64,000 nucleotides of DNA from contig JAUJPP010000003.1 in the NCBI GenBank assembly GCA_030562195.1, positions 29,270,602-29,334,601 on the forward strand, given 5' to 3'. The position numbers and the translations under genes are program-made. This stretch comes from Nipponacmea schrenckii. Its lineage: Eukaryota; Mollusca; Gastropoda; Lottiidae. This document shows, in pieces, positions 45,915 through 58,252 of this stretch (position 1 is the first letter of the stretch; each line of letters starts with the position of its first letter). The notes below the pieces were generated by a model. That model did not search any database and had not been told where the DNA came from. It saw only the letters and a program-made list of their open reading frames with translations.

Positions 45915-46189
45915 TTAAATGTATTTATATTTTTTACTTCAACTATTTTATTAGGTAAAATCTTTAGAAATAGAAATGCATTTACATTTAACACACCCGT
46001 GCGCTAACCCTAACTATAACGTTATATAGGCCAGCGAAGCAAATCAACTGTCCAATATGGCGGCCGGTGACGTCGTTTTACTTGTACGTCATCTATAGCG
46101 TAGGGCCTATCTAGTCTATTATATGATATCTATGGATAGGTTAACCAAGTATGAAACGAGTTTAACAACCGTTTTGTCTCAATAATACT
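45915..46189. other. Flank with the right arm of a distant inverted repeat
   Basis: 46106-46133 pairs in inverted orientation with 39802-39829. AATATGGCGGCCGGTGACGT near 46054 is a GC-richer block. No gene was seen. Confidence 0.5.
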
Positions 46190-49020
46190 AATAATAATAA
46201 TGCTTTATTCGTACAAGTACAGTTACAAAAATAAATATAAATAAACTAGTATAAAAGAGCTAATTTATATATTAGAAAGAATAATTAACATGTACATAAT
46301 TGACTGATTATATCATTTATATCAGATATCTAGATTATCGCTTTCACAACTCTCTCTTTACTTTAGAAAATCTGTTATTGTTCCTGCCACTATATATTCA
46401 CTCTCTGATTTCTGTGTCATATCAACTTTGTTGAAAAGATTTAGAATTTTATTTACAGACATATTTGATAATTCATACTTACATAAACCGTATTTGTGAC
46501 AGATAAAATTCATACTGTTGCATACTAAGGATCTACTTCCATGAAGAGCTAATTTGGCACAGATATTAATACATATATTTTGGCTATGTAAAATGCTTTT
46601 TGCAAACTTCAAAAACCTTTTGTGAAGCTGTGCCTCAACAGAATAATCGGAACAGATAACATTTAGCAAAGAACAGTGTGTCCGTTGTGGAAGATTCCAT
46701 ATTTTTCTGACTGCTTTGCGCCATACACAGAAAAAAGTTGTAACATTTTTGTTTGAGTAGTTCCACAATTGACATCCATAGAGAGCCATGTAGTAAGTTT
46801 TAAATAGCTTATATGTAACCTATGGATCTACAAATTTAAAATTGCTTAAAGTAACATTCACTTTCATGTTAAAAGCATGTACACAAGAATCTATAGCATG
46901 TTGACTAAATATATTAGTAAGTAAATTACTTAAATGTTTCTCTGAACTGACTTGTTCGATTACCTTGCCATCTAGTATAACCTCCTTAACAACATTATCA
47001 ATGTCAGATCTCGGGTTAAAAATCCAAAGCTTACATTTTTCGGGATCAAATTTTACATCATATTCTTAAGAGAATTTGCTTGATATCTCTATAAGGTGCA
47101 ATAATGCCTGTCTACTAGGCATAGTGAAAGTTACGTCGTCTGCATAGGCTATCGCTCCTACATACACATTTCCAATTTTACAACCAAAGTTGCTTTTCTT
47201 ACACCTATTCAGCAATTCATCAAAGTAGATGGTAAATATTATTGTCGACAGGACACCTCCCTGCTTAACACCATTTGAAACATTGAATGACTGGGGCGTG
47301 TAATTCCCCCATCTGATACTTATTTTTTGATTAATGTACATAAGCAAAAGAAATCTGGTAATTATAGGGCAAAATCCTCTTTTCAAAAGCCAGTTAAATA
47401 ATTTTATATAATTAACACGGTCGAAAGCGCGACTAGCATCCAATAGACTTACAAAGACTCAAGAGTTCCTGCTATTGTAATATTGTATCGTTTCATTTAT
47501 AATGAAGGTAGAATGGGTTGTGGAATGGTCTGACTTAAAGCCATATTGTAAATCTGAGCTCTTCAATATTGACTGATTAGCTTGAAGAATAATTTAGTCA
47601 AACAGCTTACCTATTATGCTACTACGAGCTATACCACGGTAATTGTCAGACGAATTTATTGATCGTTTCTTATTCTTTGGAATAGAGACTATAGTCGACA
47701 ATACGAAGTTATGAGGTGAGTAACCATGGGTGATTAGAGCAGTCAACATCAAAGATAGGTGGACGAGATATGAGTTTGATGCATAAATTACGTGCTCGGA
47801 GGATTGAACGATACCTTCATTTTTCTGACTATACCTAAGATGTTTTACTGCATTAATAACCTGAATGGTTGAAATGGTATGGTGTCATTTTACATTTAGA
47901 TTTACAACATTGATAGCTTATTTTAGATTCAATTTGATTTTTAAACAATTTAATACATTATCATTGAATGAAACACAATTAAACAAGCGTTCATACTTTT
48001 GTGAGAACATATTTGCAATATCTTCACAACCAGTATGACCGTCGATATTATTGGACAATGATTGGGTGAATTCTTAATTTTCTTAATCTCTTTCCAGAAA
48101 TCTGAAGTTTTGTTATTCAGTAAGTTCTCAGCTATCTTATCTTTACTTTTTTGAACAGATGATGATATGTTGCTCTTGTTTGACACCTAATAAGTGCTAT
48201 GTGCCCTAATTTTGGACGACCATTATCTTTCCACAGGTTATGCCAGAATATAGATTTATTATTGTGTACTTCTTTGATATTTTCATTCCATCCTGAAATT
48301 ATATTTTTCTTGTTCTTACGACCAAAGAGGGTATGCATCTTTCTGAAGCTATTTAGCTAGCTTGAATAAGTTCTTCGAAATTATGATCTATTAATGATTG
48401 ATGTACCTTGCAAAGTGTGTTCAATGGGGACACATACATTAGATTATAATTCATCTAGTTTTGATTGATAATTTTCTATCTGTTCACTCCTAGATTCCTG
48501 CCATTTGAGAACTCTAGATGTACTGAGCTTGGAGTTCTCAAAATATTCAACTGGAATATCTAACTTAATGTTAACAACTGAGTGATCAGACAGATTATCA
48601 CCATCTTGTATAGATCTATAAGTAACAATACTGTCAAATAAATCTTCTGATACAATGAAAAGGTCTATAGTTGATCTTTCATAGTTTATCTTGCTTTCAA
48701 ATGTAAACTGAACTTCACTATCTTTAAAATCCTAGGCCCCTTTAAAAGTGTTAAGTGAGATAAATCTGTCACACGGGAACTTCCTTCCACAATTTCCTTG
48801 ATAGCTTCTAATGTTTTTTCCAATTCTGCAACATTTAAGCCGTCACAAGGCATGTATACATTGCACAGGACTATCTCAAAATCACCACATTTCACTTGGA
48901 TTCAACACAGTCTGTTACCTGACTGAGAAGAGCATTCTGCCACAGAATTGCACACACTCCATAAGGTCTTCCACATTCGGCACGGTTCATTCCAGAGATT
49001 CCATGTGAACAAATACCAGT
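46190..49020 (-). pseudogene. Eroded LINE, jockey/CR1-L2-like, minus strand
   Basis: The 3' end is an (AAT)n tract near 46190-46200 followed by CTTTATTCGTACAAGTACAG. Upstream on the minus strand are a C-terminal segment (46358-46789, MALYGCQLWNYSNKN), the reverse transcriptase (47066-47443: DASRAFDRVNYIKLF, GVKQGGVLSTIIFTIYFD, AIAYADDVTF), the thumb/linker (48132-48338: GWNENIKEVHN) and the endonuclease (48686-49010: GRPYGVCAILW, NVYMPCDG). Many stops and frameshifts break it, so it is an old copy. The catalytic YADD is still readable. Confidence 0.78.
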
Positions 49021-49449
49021 GATTTATTTTTGAAACTTACTCAGCTGTTCATTCAATAGCCAATGTTCTTTTATAAAAACGATTGACACAATTTCGCAAT
49101 ATACATTATGCGTCCAGCACCTAGTCAGTGACAATTATATAAGTAATACACGATATACTTATTGTTAGTTTGAGCATCCTTTCTAGGAGGGATATATCTT
49201 CGTATACAAACACCACAGGGATTCTTCAAATATCCCATGATATTCAGAATAATAGGTAAACAATTGCATCAGAAAAAAATTCGCCATGAAATGAATTAAG
49301 GTAATTGTTAAGTAGCTATTTAGTTATTCAAAAAAGGTAAATGATAATGACACGAACACGAAGACTTCAATACCAGATGTTGGTGAAAGTCGTAGTTTAT
49401 GAACAAGTTGAATTTTAAAATATAATCACAATAATACTATAAAGCCTTT
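49021..49449. other. 3' flank of receptor copy B
   Basis: AT-rich, with no separate gene. It should include the 3' UTR of copy B, read on the minus strand from 49449 leftward; no clear polyadenylation signal was picked out. Confidence 0.4.
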
Positions 49450-50086
49450 TTAACTGGTGGCCAGGTTGTAAGGCGAATCACTATCATCAAAAACTTGATT
49501 ATTGTCGTCATGAATGTGATTGTCATTACTTTCAGATCCGATATGATCATAGTCTCCTTCCTCCTTGATATTCCCAGATCCGATATGATGATAATTATCA
49601 TCTGTTATTACATGATTGTTATCACTATTACCAATATGATTGTAGTCATCTTCATCATTGAAAGTACCAAACATTCCGTTAATGTGATTATAATCTGATT
49701 CTAGATGATTAGAGCTCACGGACAGATTGTTTCCGATATGATTGTAATTGTCTTCATGTACTGGATGATGAGTTCCAATATGATTATAGTTATCTTTTGG
49801 AAGTTCTTTTGGAAATTTTATGTTCAGTTTATCATCCCCGACATGATCATAATTATCAGTAGTCTGGATTTGAGGTTTTCGATTGTTAGTGATACTTGAG
49901 TTAAGATGTGTAGCAGTAGCTTGTACTTTTGGTTTATTGTCCAGTTCTATTTCATCATATCCACTGATGTCTTTACTACTATTAATAGTTCCAGGACCAT
50001 CAATAACATGATAATGTGGTGTAACAGTTTGTATAAACGTTTTCTTATCTGTTGATGGTGGTGTTTTTGATGGTGACTTTTTCCGC
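49450..50086 (-). CDS. Receptor copy B, complete cytoplasmic exon with repeated tyrosine motifs
   Basis: The exon runs from the acceptor at 50087 to TAA at 49450-49452, about 212 codons. After the basic juxtamembrane KKSPSKTPPS come YHVI, YDEI, YDHV, four YNHI, YHHI and YDHI, ending DSDSPYNLATS. Gaps between successive Y-x-x-I motifs are 10, 14, 12, 13 and 10 residues, so several pairs meet or nearly meet the ITAM rule (YxxI/L, 6-12, YxxI/L). The tail is Asp/Asn/His-rich. It aligns with copy A (1-449) with few changes and no stops, so both appear maintained. SH2-mediated signalling is inferred; the kinase and partners are unknown. Confidence 0.8.
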
Positions 50087-50318
50087 CTGTAAATAAAGTT
50101 TGACATAAGTCTTTATTCTATGCGACTCACACAGATATGATGTAGTTGTTGAATTTACTCCACAATGCAGAAAATTATCAATGTAAAGCGTTTTAATCGT
50201 TCCAGCGAATTATTGTGTATCATTTTTTATGTTAATTATTTCACATCCTCCTAATATTATTGTCAGGTAAAGAATATCAATTGAATCGGTAAAGTCTGTA
50301 AATATGTCATAATCTTAC

Positions 50319-52244
50319 CTCTTGTACAGAAACACTACCACTACTATAATAATAACAATGATAATAATAACACCAAATATTGCTCCAACTATAGATCCTA
50401 AAATATTATACATCAGAGTTATTTTAGATAAAATAGTATAAGTTGGTGTATACATGTTATTTTATTATCACTAAGAGTTCTTTATATTAAATAGTAATTG
50501 TACCTATATACTGTTATTTTTATATCTATAAAGACAATCATAATTTCAAACTGTACACTGGCGGGAATTTGTATTACTAACGGTATTTGTATCCAAAAGT
50601 TCTAAAATCAACATTCATACACTTGGTCAAATTAACAGATAAAACAAATATCATATCTACATACCCACATTGGTAGTTTCACTTACGTATGACTCTAGTA
50701 TAAAATAAAGTAATACAAATAAATAATAAAACCGTATATATGCATTAAATAGATAATACATGCAGCATACTTTCGATGTTTTATTTTTGAAACATTTCAG
50801 CCGATATTGATTAGTGTAGTATACCCTGTATGGTGCAAACAAAGATCTTACCCGTTGCTGTAGAAGCTATTGGAACAGTTGTGCCTAAAAATCAAAATGA
50901 AAGTTATAACCCCCTTATTGGATAGTGACGATTATTTTAGTTGATCTGTCGCCACCCTTATTGAAAATTATCAGGAAGGTTACATCATATTACCTAGCAA
51001 TGAATGTTAAATTATAGGCTTGATAGTCATAATATCTTTTAAATTATATGCAGTATATTGGATACTGTAATCTGTTGTGGAATAATTAGTTAGGGACTTA
51101 CTATATAATTGTATGGTGGTTGTAGCCTGGGAAGTAGGTTGAGTCGATGTTGTTCCAGTTGATGCAGGTGTGACTGAAACAATAAGTGAAGCCGTTAATA
51201 TTTTATTACCAAATAAAGATAGCTTAGCTCATCATGTAAATTTCAGTCATTTTATTTCTACGTATTACATTTAAAATTTCCTTCTAAAATTCACTACAGA
51301 TTTGATCGTAATGAGAATCTTTGAGTTGCTAAGGACGTAAAACAGTATGTTCAACCTTTCAATATGTAACTGATTGGATTCGGGGAAGGGACGGATTGAC
51401 TCTCCCAGATATACAAGCCCATGGGTGGAACAAATACTCATTAAGAAATTGGGATTAAGGGTCTGGATCTGCTGGATATTTTTTTTTTTTTTTGCGCTGG
51501 TCTAAGATTAGAAAAATGATCACTGACACAATGGGCGAGAAATATAATACCTGTTATATACAGATTGTTTTTAGTTTGATATGAACAAAATTGTAATATT
51601 TGTTCTGATTTTTGAAATATGCCACCATCATTTTCTGCTTAGACATGGGAGAATTTGTCTTGAAGACCTTTATAATGGGCATGAACTACTTTGCTTGCTT
51701 TAATACTGGTTGTATTGAAGGGGACGACAAAGCGTGCTATGCCCGCAATATGGTGACTATCTTTAAGGTCTTTCTGTATTTAATGTCTCGATGCAATGGG
51801 GCTTGGAAATTAAATATATTACATTCGAGTTTTCATACTTTAGATGCCCATTGATCGGGTGTCCTTCATTCGTAGTTATAATGAGTTTCTGATATAAAGG
51901 GGCATGTTTTCATTGACATACAGGGAGCACTCCTTATCCTACTTCGGTTAGCTGCTATCTGCTATAAGTGGAATTTTTTATATTTCGTAAAAGTGAATCA
52001 TCAAAATCAAATGGTAACTTTAGTTTTGTATTTTTTACACGAGAAATCTCAACTATTCAGCGATGTTCTATCGTCTATCTATAGCTGTTGCCTACCAATT
52101 GATGACATACATTTTAAATAAAGTAGCTAAAAGACAATTTTACAAATAACTGACAAAATGAAATATTTGAAGTTTTCTTACCCGTTGGTATAATGGTAGT
52201 TGTTTGACTGGTAGTAGTTAAAGTTGATGTAGTAATGTTGCTGC
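50319..52244 (-). CDS. Receptor copy B: transmembrane exon and stalk exons
   Basis: Exons 52182-52244 (63 bp), 51102-51173 (72 bp), 50852-50884 (33 bp), 50666-50695 (30 bp) and 50319-50397 (79 bp) match those of copy A in order, phase and near-identical sequence. They encode a Thr/Ser-rich stalk, then ETTNV, then one membrane helix and YKRRKK at the junction with the tail exon. The intron before the tail exon is 232 bp, against 7.7 kb in copy A. The ectodomain exons were not found upstream: satellite DNA begins at 52278 and an inverted-repeat element at 53147. They may lie beyond these or be lost. Confidence 0.72.
51240..52181. other. Stalk intron of receptor copy B
   Basis: About 0.95 kb of extra intron that copy A lacks at this position (51174-52181 here against 9092-9176 there). 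It contains a T run near 51480 and no recognisable element ends. Probably an old insertion. Confidence 0.5.
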
Positions 52245-52277
52245 CTAGAAAGAAGCCATGCTGTTAATAACTAATAT

Positions 52278-53146
52278 AAAGATAGCTTGCCAGGCAAGGT
52301 AATATACGCCAACTGGCAGCATTGATTTTGAATCAAAACTTTTCAGTCCAGTAACAATTAGCAGAATGAAAAATTCAACCTTCCGCCATATACTGTTTTT
52401 TCTAGGGTGTCTAGTTTCATTAAAATCTGTGAAGAATTGTACCTTATATTAATAACAACTCATTAAATATTTTTCGGTATTTTCACGATTTGCAATAGGG
52501 TTCACCCTTAATAATATTTTGATATTTTTTAATAGGGCTCATCCTTGGGTGATATTAAACATTTTCAGCGAGTTTTGTCAAAAATGAATGTTTGGAGTGT
52601 TTACAAGGCAAAAGTTGAAAGCGTTTTCAAAAACAAGGACAAAAACTAATATATTTCGATTTATTTGATTTATAATAGGGTTCATCCTTGGGTAAAAACA
52701 AATACTCAAGCCAAGTTTAATCAAAATTCATTAAGAATTGTTTTTTCTAAAGTGTTTATAAGCTAAAATTGAACGCATTTACAAGAACAAGAGCAGTAAC
52801 TCATACTAAATATTTTTCGATTTCGCTGATTTTCAGTAGGGTTCATCCTTGAGTTATAACACACTCTCACACCAAGTTTCATCAAAATCGGTCACGTTTA
52901 AAAGAACACGGGTAATGATTCATATTAGATATAATTTTCAATAGGGCTCATCCCTGGGTGATATCAAACAATTTCAGTGAGTTTTGTCAAAATTGGTCAT
53001 AAATTATTCCCTCTAGAGTGTTTATAAGCCAAAAAGTTAAACGCGTTATCAAACACAAGGGCAATAACTGATACTAAATATATTTCGATTTATTTGATTT
53101 TCAATAGGGTTCATCCTTGGGTAAAAACAAATACTCAAGCCATGTT
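52278..53146. repeat. Satellite array with the shared cap motif
   Basis: It begins AAAGATAGCTTGCCAGGCAA (52278), the reverse complement of the cap at 45891-45914, then ATATACGCC. About five copies of a unit with AATAGGGTTCATCCTTGGGT, AACAAATACTCAAGCCAAGT and a TTCGATTTATTTGATTTTC-like block follow. The family is that of 12060-12710, inverted. It is broken at 53146 by the OTU-bearing element. Confidence 0.8.
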
Positions 53147-53760
53147 AACGCCGTGACTTTAATCCGCGGATTGAAGAAAAAAGAAAAAAAGCAGTCCTGT
53201 AGTATACCTGATGTCGAAAACTGGATACCTATGTAAATAACCAACTATACATAAATAATAAGCAAAGGCCCGTCATTACGGTTTTTAGGGTTAGGTCTTA
53301 AGGTTTGGCCTCCCATCGAACCTGGCCCAATGATGTGTAGGCCTACAGTCGCAGCATTAGCATGGTCCCCGAAAGCGACTCGCATAGTACGGCGAAACGT
53401 AGGTCGACAACATTCGATGGCAAGTGGTACCCACGGACATAATATATGGCACGAAGAACGTGCAAAGGCCGGCACGGTTTTGATATTTGAGTGCTGGGAA
53501 AAAAGACTCAGAGTGCCGGCGGTTAGAGACTCGCAGACGAGGGTAAAGTGAATTCACCTCATTGAAGGCCGGTGTTCAGAGGCACTCTGGTCCGAGCCTG
53601 TAGAGGTGGAAATAATGGGCTATGTGGAACTCAACTGTAGTGTAGACATCCACCCTGAGTGGCATTTCTGATCCAGGATTCCCAATATTAGGGTCACTAC
53701 CGTTGGCACTGCTATGACTGGGTGAGGGGGCTTGAAAGTTGAAAGATTGTAATACTCCCA
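53147..53760 (+). repeat. Left inverted repeat of the OTU-bearing unit
   Basis: Aligns in inverted orientation with about 58790-59278. The outer 410 bp align well; the inner part shares only blocks such as CCCTAATATTGG. Confidence 0.7.
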
Positions 53761-54204
53761 TGGATGCAGTGAGTGACCTACTTCCCTTTACGCCTCGGGA
53801 TTAAATGATTTATTAATAATTCACCCCCTTCTATATTGGAAAAGAAATACTGGTGGAGGGGGCTCCACAAAACACATGGCATTGGTTTACAAACATTTGC
53901 ATGTTTATATCGTATTTTAACTTGTTGTTTGGTGACCTATTTATATTTCAAGACCAAGTTTGACTGGTATATACTTCAGGATTAAATCACCTAACTATTA
54001 GGGGTAAACAGTTTAATACATTGCACAGGAGAATGTATGTTTATCATCGAACCCCTGCACCTTTAAAACAGAAATGTACACGAAGACTTATATCGATAAT
54101 GATTTAAACTGAATGAATATCTTTTTTAAGGTTTTAGGTACAAAAATAAACTTTCTGAATACATAAAATTTATCTTTTTCAGGTGCAAACAATCTTCACA
54201 ACTT

Positions 54205-54485
54205 CTAATCGAGACATTCAAACTTTCCGACCTGTTATTCCAGAAAACGTAACTGGATATGACCCCAACTGTGAGACGTTGAGTGACTAGGATGATCGTG
54301 TAAAAGGCGTTATACATAGAGTTATATGTATTATAAATCTATGACACGATATATCGTGCCTTGAACGCGATCATCCGGTCACTCATCCGGTAATCATATC
54401 CGAATACGTTTTTCTGGAACAAACAGGAACCACGGGCAGAAAAGGAAAGTCGGAAAGTTTGAACGTCTCAAATAGAAGTTGAAAG
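54205..54485. repeat. Imperfect hairpin, arms of about 110 bp
   Basis: 54205-54300 and 54365-54485 are inverted copies sharing TTCAAACTTTCCGAC, TTCCAGAAAA, GGATATGA and GAGTGAC. A loop of about 60 bp holds ATAGAGTTATATGTATTATA. Probably a small foldback or MITE in the 3' flank of the OTU gene. Confidence 0.65.
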
Positions 54486-54750
54486 TGTCCCTTATACACA
54501 AAAAAAGACTAGAAAACCTCTTTACACCCCCTTGAACATTATAATTTAGTATTGTGGAATAGATACGTGATCCAAGTAGCAGTTCTCGTGAAAGTTGAAG
54601 CATTGTTAAAATTACCAAAGGCTAAACATCTGAAAAGCACCTATAGGCAGAAATGAGACTGGTTATAATGCTTTAGTACAGTTTATCAGAATTGTAAATT
54701 CTTAGTTTCATATATATTATCAAAAAATTAATAAAGCTAATTATCGATTG

Positions 54751-57700
54751 TCATGTCAATGACATGCTATACAAGTACATGTACATGATATTTCTCTTCA
54801 GGTCTGTGGAATGTCTATGGGTGAAATACTTCCGGTAGACGATAAAATCCCCTGCAGACAATTTTTTTGGTTTACCACTGTGTAGCAATACAAAACTGGT
54901 ACCATTCCAGTGGTAAGTTGATGGCCTGACTCCATCATTGATCCATCCTCTGTGACCATCACACTGAATATCCTGGAAGGGAATATCACCTGGAGCGACT
55001 GCAGTGCAAAGGCAAGCCTTTGCAGACATATGATGTAATATGATATTGTAAAACTTCTTTTCTTTAGAAAAAATTGGCATACGAGGGTCTTCTTTATACA
55101 AGGGCAAAACACATTCATCAGAAATAGCCTGTACTAGCGGTACCTCTTTGTTGTTTACATCTGTTCTCCTTGCTGCATCATAATGTCGACCCATTTTGAC
55201 CAACAACACAGGTTGACCCAATGTTTTTCCAGACCTTAGGGTTTTAACGTGACACTTCCGTAAACGACCATCCTGGCAATACTCAAATACAACCACGACT
55301 TTATGTGACATATTACAAAGTGCATTCACCTACCCGACTTTCATATTGCTTTTTGTACAGAAAATTATTCAAATATTTCCTTAAATTATGGTTCCTTATA
55401 AACCTTTTGTAAAACTCAATATTTTCAGAATCTCACTCTCAAGTGCACTCAGTAGGGTTTTATTGTCAGTGCCAGTGTGTAGGCTCCATGCTGACACTAA
55501 GCAATGTCCATCTGCTGTACAGCATGTCCGAGATAGGCCTTCTTCAGCAAGCAATGTGTCCACAGATGAATATAGATTTGCTGCATGTTGTTCACCATTG
55601 CGAGAGCTTCTGACACTTTGCTCCAGACCACACATCAAGCACCATGCAATTCGCACCTGAAATAAAATACTAAAATAAATGAAAGTTCCAAGGACTGGGT
55701 TTGCATATATATTGTTATGGACATATATATGTATATTTGTGGCAGAAAAAAGAAATGTGATGGAGGTATAACTCGTACTATTTTAATTGAATGGCATGTA
55801 GAAGTAAGACTTCGATATTATGCTATGAATGGTCTACCACATGCCAGTTGATATGGCTTGGTAACTAGGTCGAATAGTAACAAAATATGTCACATTTTTG
55901 CAGTTTCGGCATTTTTCTAACATTTGACCTATATAACCCATACATTTAGATAAAATCGAAAACCCCTATTATATGCCATGGTCACTAATTGTAGATACAG
56001 TAAAAATTTCAGTATCCTAGCTCGACGAATAAGCAAGTTATAGGTTTTTCACATTGAGCTCATACCTGGAATTCTGAGATTGTAAAGAATGGTTAACGCC
56101 CCTTTCATTTGAATCTTGATCTTTTGACCTGGTAAAAAAAAAGAAATTCATGATTAGGCATCTTTGGCATTTTCCTCAGCTGGATGTTAATCAATATCAA
56201 TCCACATGACACATTTGAGATCATTTCCACAAATTACAAATGGCTCTAATCTGTGACAGTGTTCTTGGAGGGTTTAGTCCATAGAATTTGAAAACGGTTT
56301 TCTAAAATTCAAAACGACATAATATAACATGTACCCTTTGCGATTCCATACATAACCCTTAGACGTGGCTAGAAAGATTTGGGAATTATTGTACCAAATA
56401 CTAGTAAGTCAGTATCTAAAATTGGACAGGGCTATAGTACCTAGTATCACTGTGCAATGACAATATGGCTTGGTCATCATCACTTTCCATGGATAATTCT
56501 TGTTGAACTTTATCTTGATATTGGAACATTCAGATAAGGCCTATTTTCCTACCTGTGATATATGGATGGCAGAAATGAATCATGGTCATAACCACTTTCC
56601 TCTGATTCTTGAATGGCTGTCCTATCGATACTGCAAAAGAAATTTAATATGCATAAATGGTGCTGCTCTTATCTTTAAAATAACTAAATGACCCTAGTGA
56701 CCTATTAAAGACCCAATGGGACAAGCTAATTATGGATCATTTTAATATTTAACAAGCATTTCTAGCCACCCTCAAATTCAAGCTCCATTCATGTTTATCA
56801 TCGAACCTCCTACGTGTTTTTGATTTGTTTACATTTGGCTTGTCAAGAATTGACTTGACTCTCCAAAATGAAAGAATCAATAAAGATGTACGGTTTTCAT
56901 TGTGCACAATGCCATATCAATAATTGAACATCTTACTTTTGGATTGAATGATCGTCTCACAAGATAAAACCTGAACTAAATTTGGTTTTATTGCTGCCTA
57001 CTCTAGTCCACCAGCGGAGACATGGTATGGGCCCTTTTTAAAAAAGAAAATGGAAACAAGAACTACGATTACCAGGCCATAATTGTAGCAGTGGGATAGT
57101 AGAAATAGCTACAAAATCATAGTAGGGATATAATGAACTATGTGGTACACACCTGTCTACAAGGTCACTCTTACTGTCAGTATGAACAGTGATTGGTTTT
57201 TTCACAGAGCCTGCTTGTTCGTCAATAACGATTCTTGATCTTTTTGTCCACTTTAATAATGGAACTCTTCCCCTTGTACGGATATGGTTCATATCTAAAG
57301 TTGGTAAACTTGGCCCAGCTGATGCTGAATTTTCTCTGAAATAAAAATAAACAAAATTGTTATTTAGCCTATATGAAACATTTAGTATACTTCTTACCTT
57401 TCTCTATCTATGGATTCATCCTAGCTTTATCTGCCATAACTAATAGAAATTGGGAGTGCAGCAAGTAATCACAATGACTGACATGACAGAACCCATAAAA
57501 TGACTAGCACATGTACAATAGTCAGTAGGCCTCAGCAACTTTTCACATGGTAACCAGATTGATATCTAAATGACTTCTAGCAGGTTTACCAACCTTTTTG
57601 CCACTTTTAATGATGGGTCACTATCAGAGGTGTCACTTTCAGGAAAAGAGAAATTTTCCACTATATGTACGCTTTCGCTTAAACATGCTTCTGTCACAAC

Positions 57701-58252
57701 GGGTAAACTTGGCCTAACTAATACTGCATCTGTGTAAGAATCCCTCTCTTTCCTGCAATATAAAAATAAAATGGACATGTCTGAAAAATACAGTACCTTT
57801 CTCTCCATTGATCTGTTAGATCTTGTGTCAAAGTGGAAATTGGGAATGTATAGTTTTCACTCACATTAAAACATGTAACTTTTGAAAAAATCTAAAAGAT
57901 GTCTGGGTAAAATGCCCGAAATATGTGCCAAAATTGCTGGAAAATTACTTCGCCCACGAGGACCCCTTCTTCGAAAATCCTGAATCCGTCACTGGCATGA
58001 CTGGACGGCGACCATGTGGACTGGATCCGGAATATCTATTTATTTAGGATCGTGTGCAATTATTGTAGGCCCACCATTTTGTGTTCACAGGCCTAACGCC
58101 TAGCTAGACGGTGGATAAGGGGAATGTGTCTAGAAGGTGGCAACAATATATACTAATCACATTTGTCAACGTTCTTACCTATTCTGAAGTCTGTGTATAC
58201 TTGATAAAATCTTTTGTAAAATCCCGGTGATTTCTGAGGAGAGTTGTCCATT
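54751..58252 (-). CDS. Spliced OTU-like cysteine-protease gene, probably damaged
   Basis: Exon 1 (58182-58252) begins MDNSPQKSPGFYKRF. Likely further exons are about 57570-57745 (ERDSYTDAVLVRPSLP), 57163-57325 (GPSLPTLDMNHIRTRG), 56546-56631 (IDRTAIQESEESGYDHDSF), about 56432-56515 (ELSMESDDDQAILSLH), 56075-56140 (SKDQDSNERGVNHSLQ) and 54751-55658. The last carries an OTU-type core: ADGHCLVSAW (Asp and Cys) and MGRHYDA (His). OTU proteases cleave ubiquitin chains. Two apparent frame changes (near 55430 and 55330) and a misfitting splice near 56530 suggest a pseudogene or a missed structure. The C-terminal 130 residues are unrecognised. OTU by motif is fairly secure; activity is not. Confidence 0.6.

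Noticed and set aside
51600..51860. Possible small secreted Cys-containing gene (frame 51612-51854)
   Set aside because: The start is mid-intron of receptor copy B on the opposite strand, and no signal peptide, splice context or paralogue was seen.
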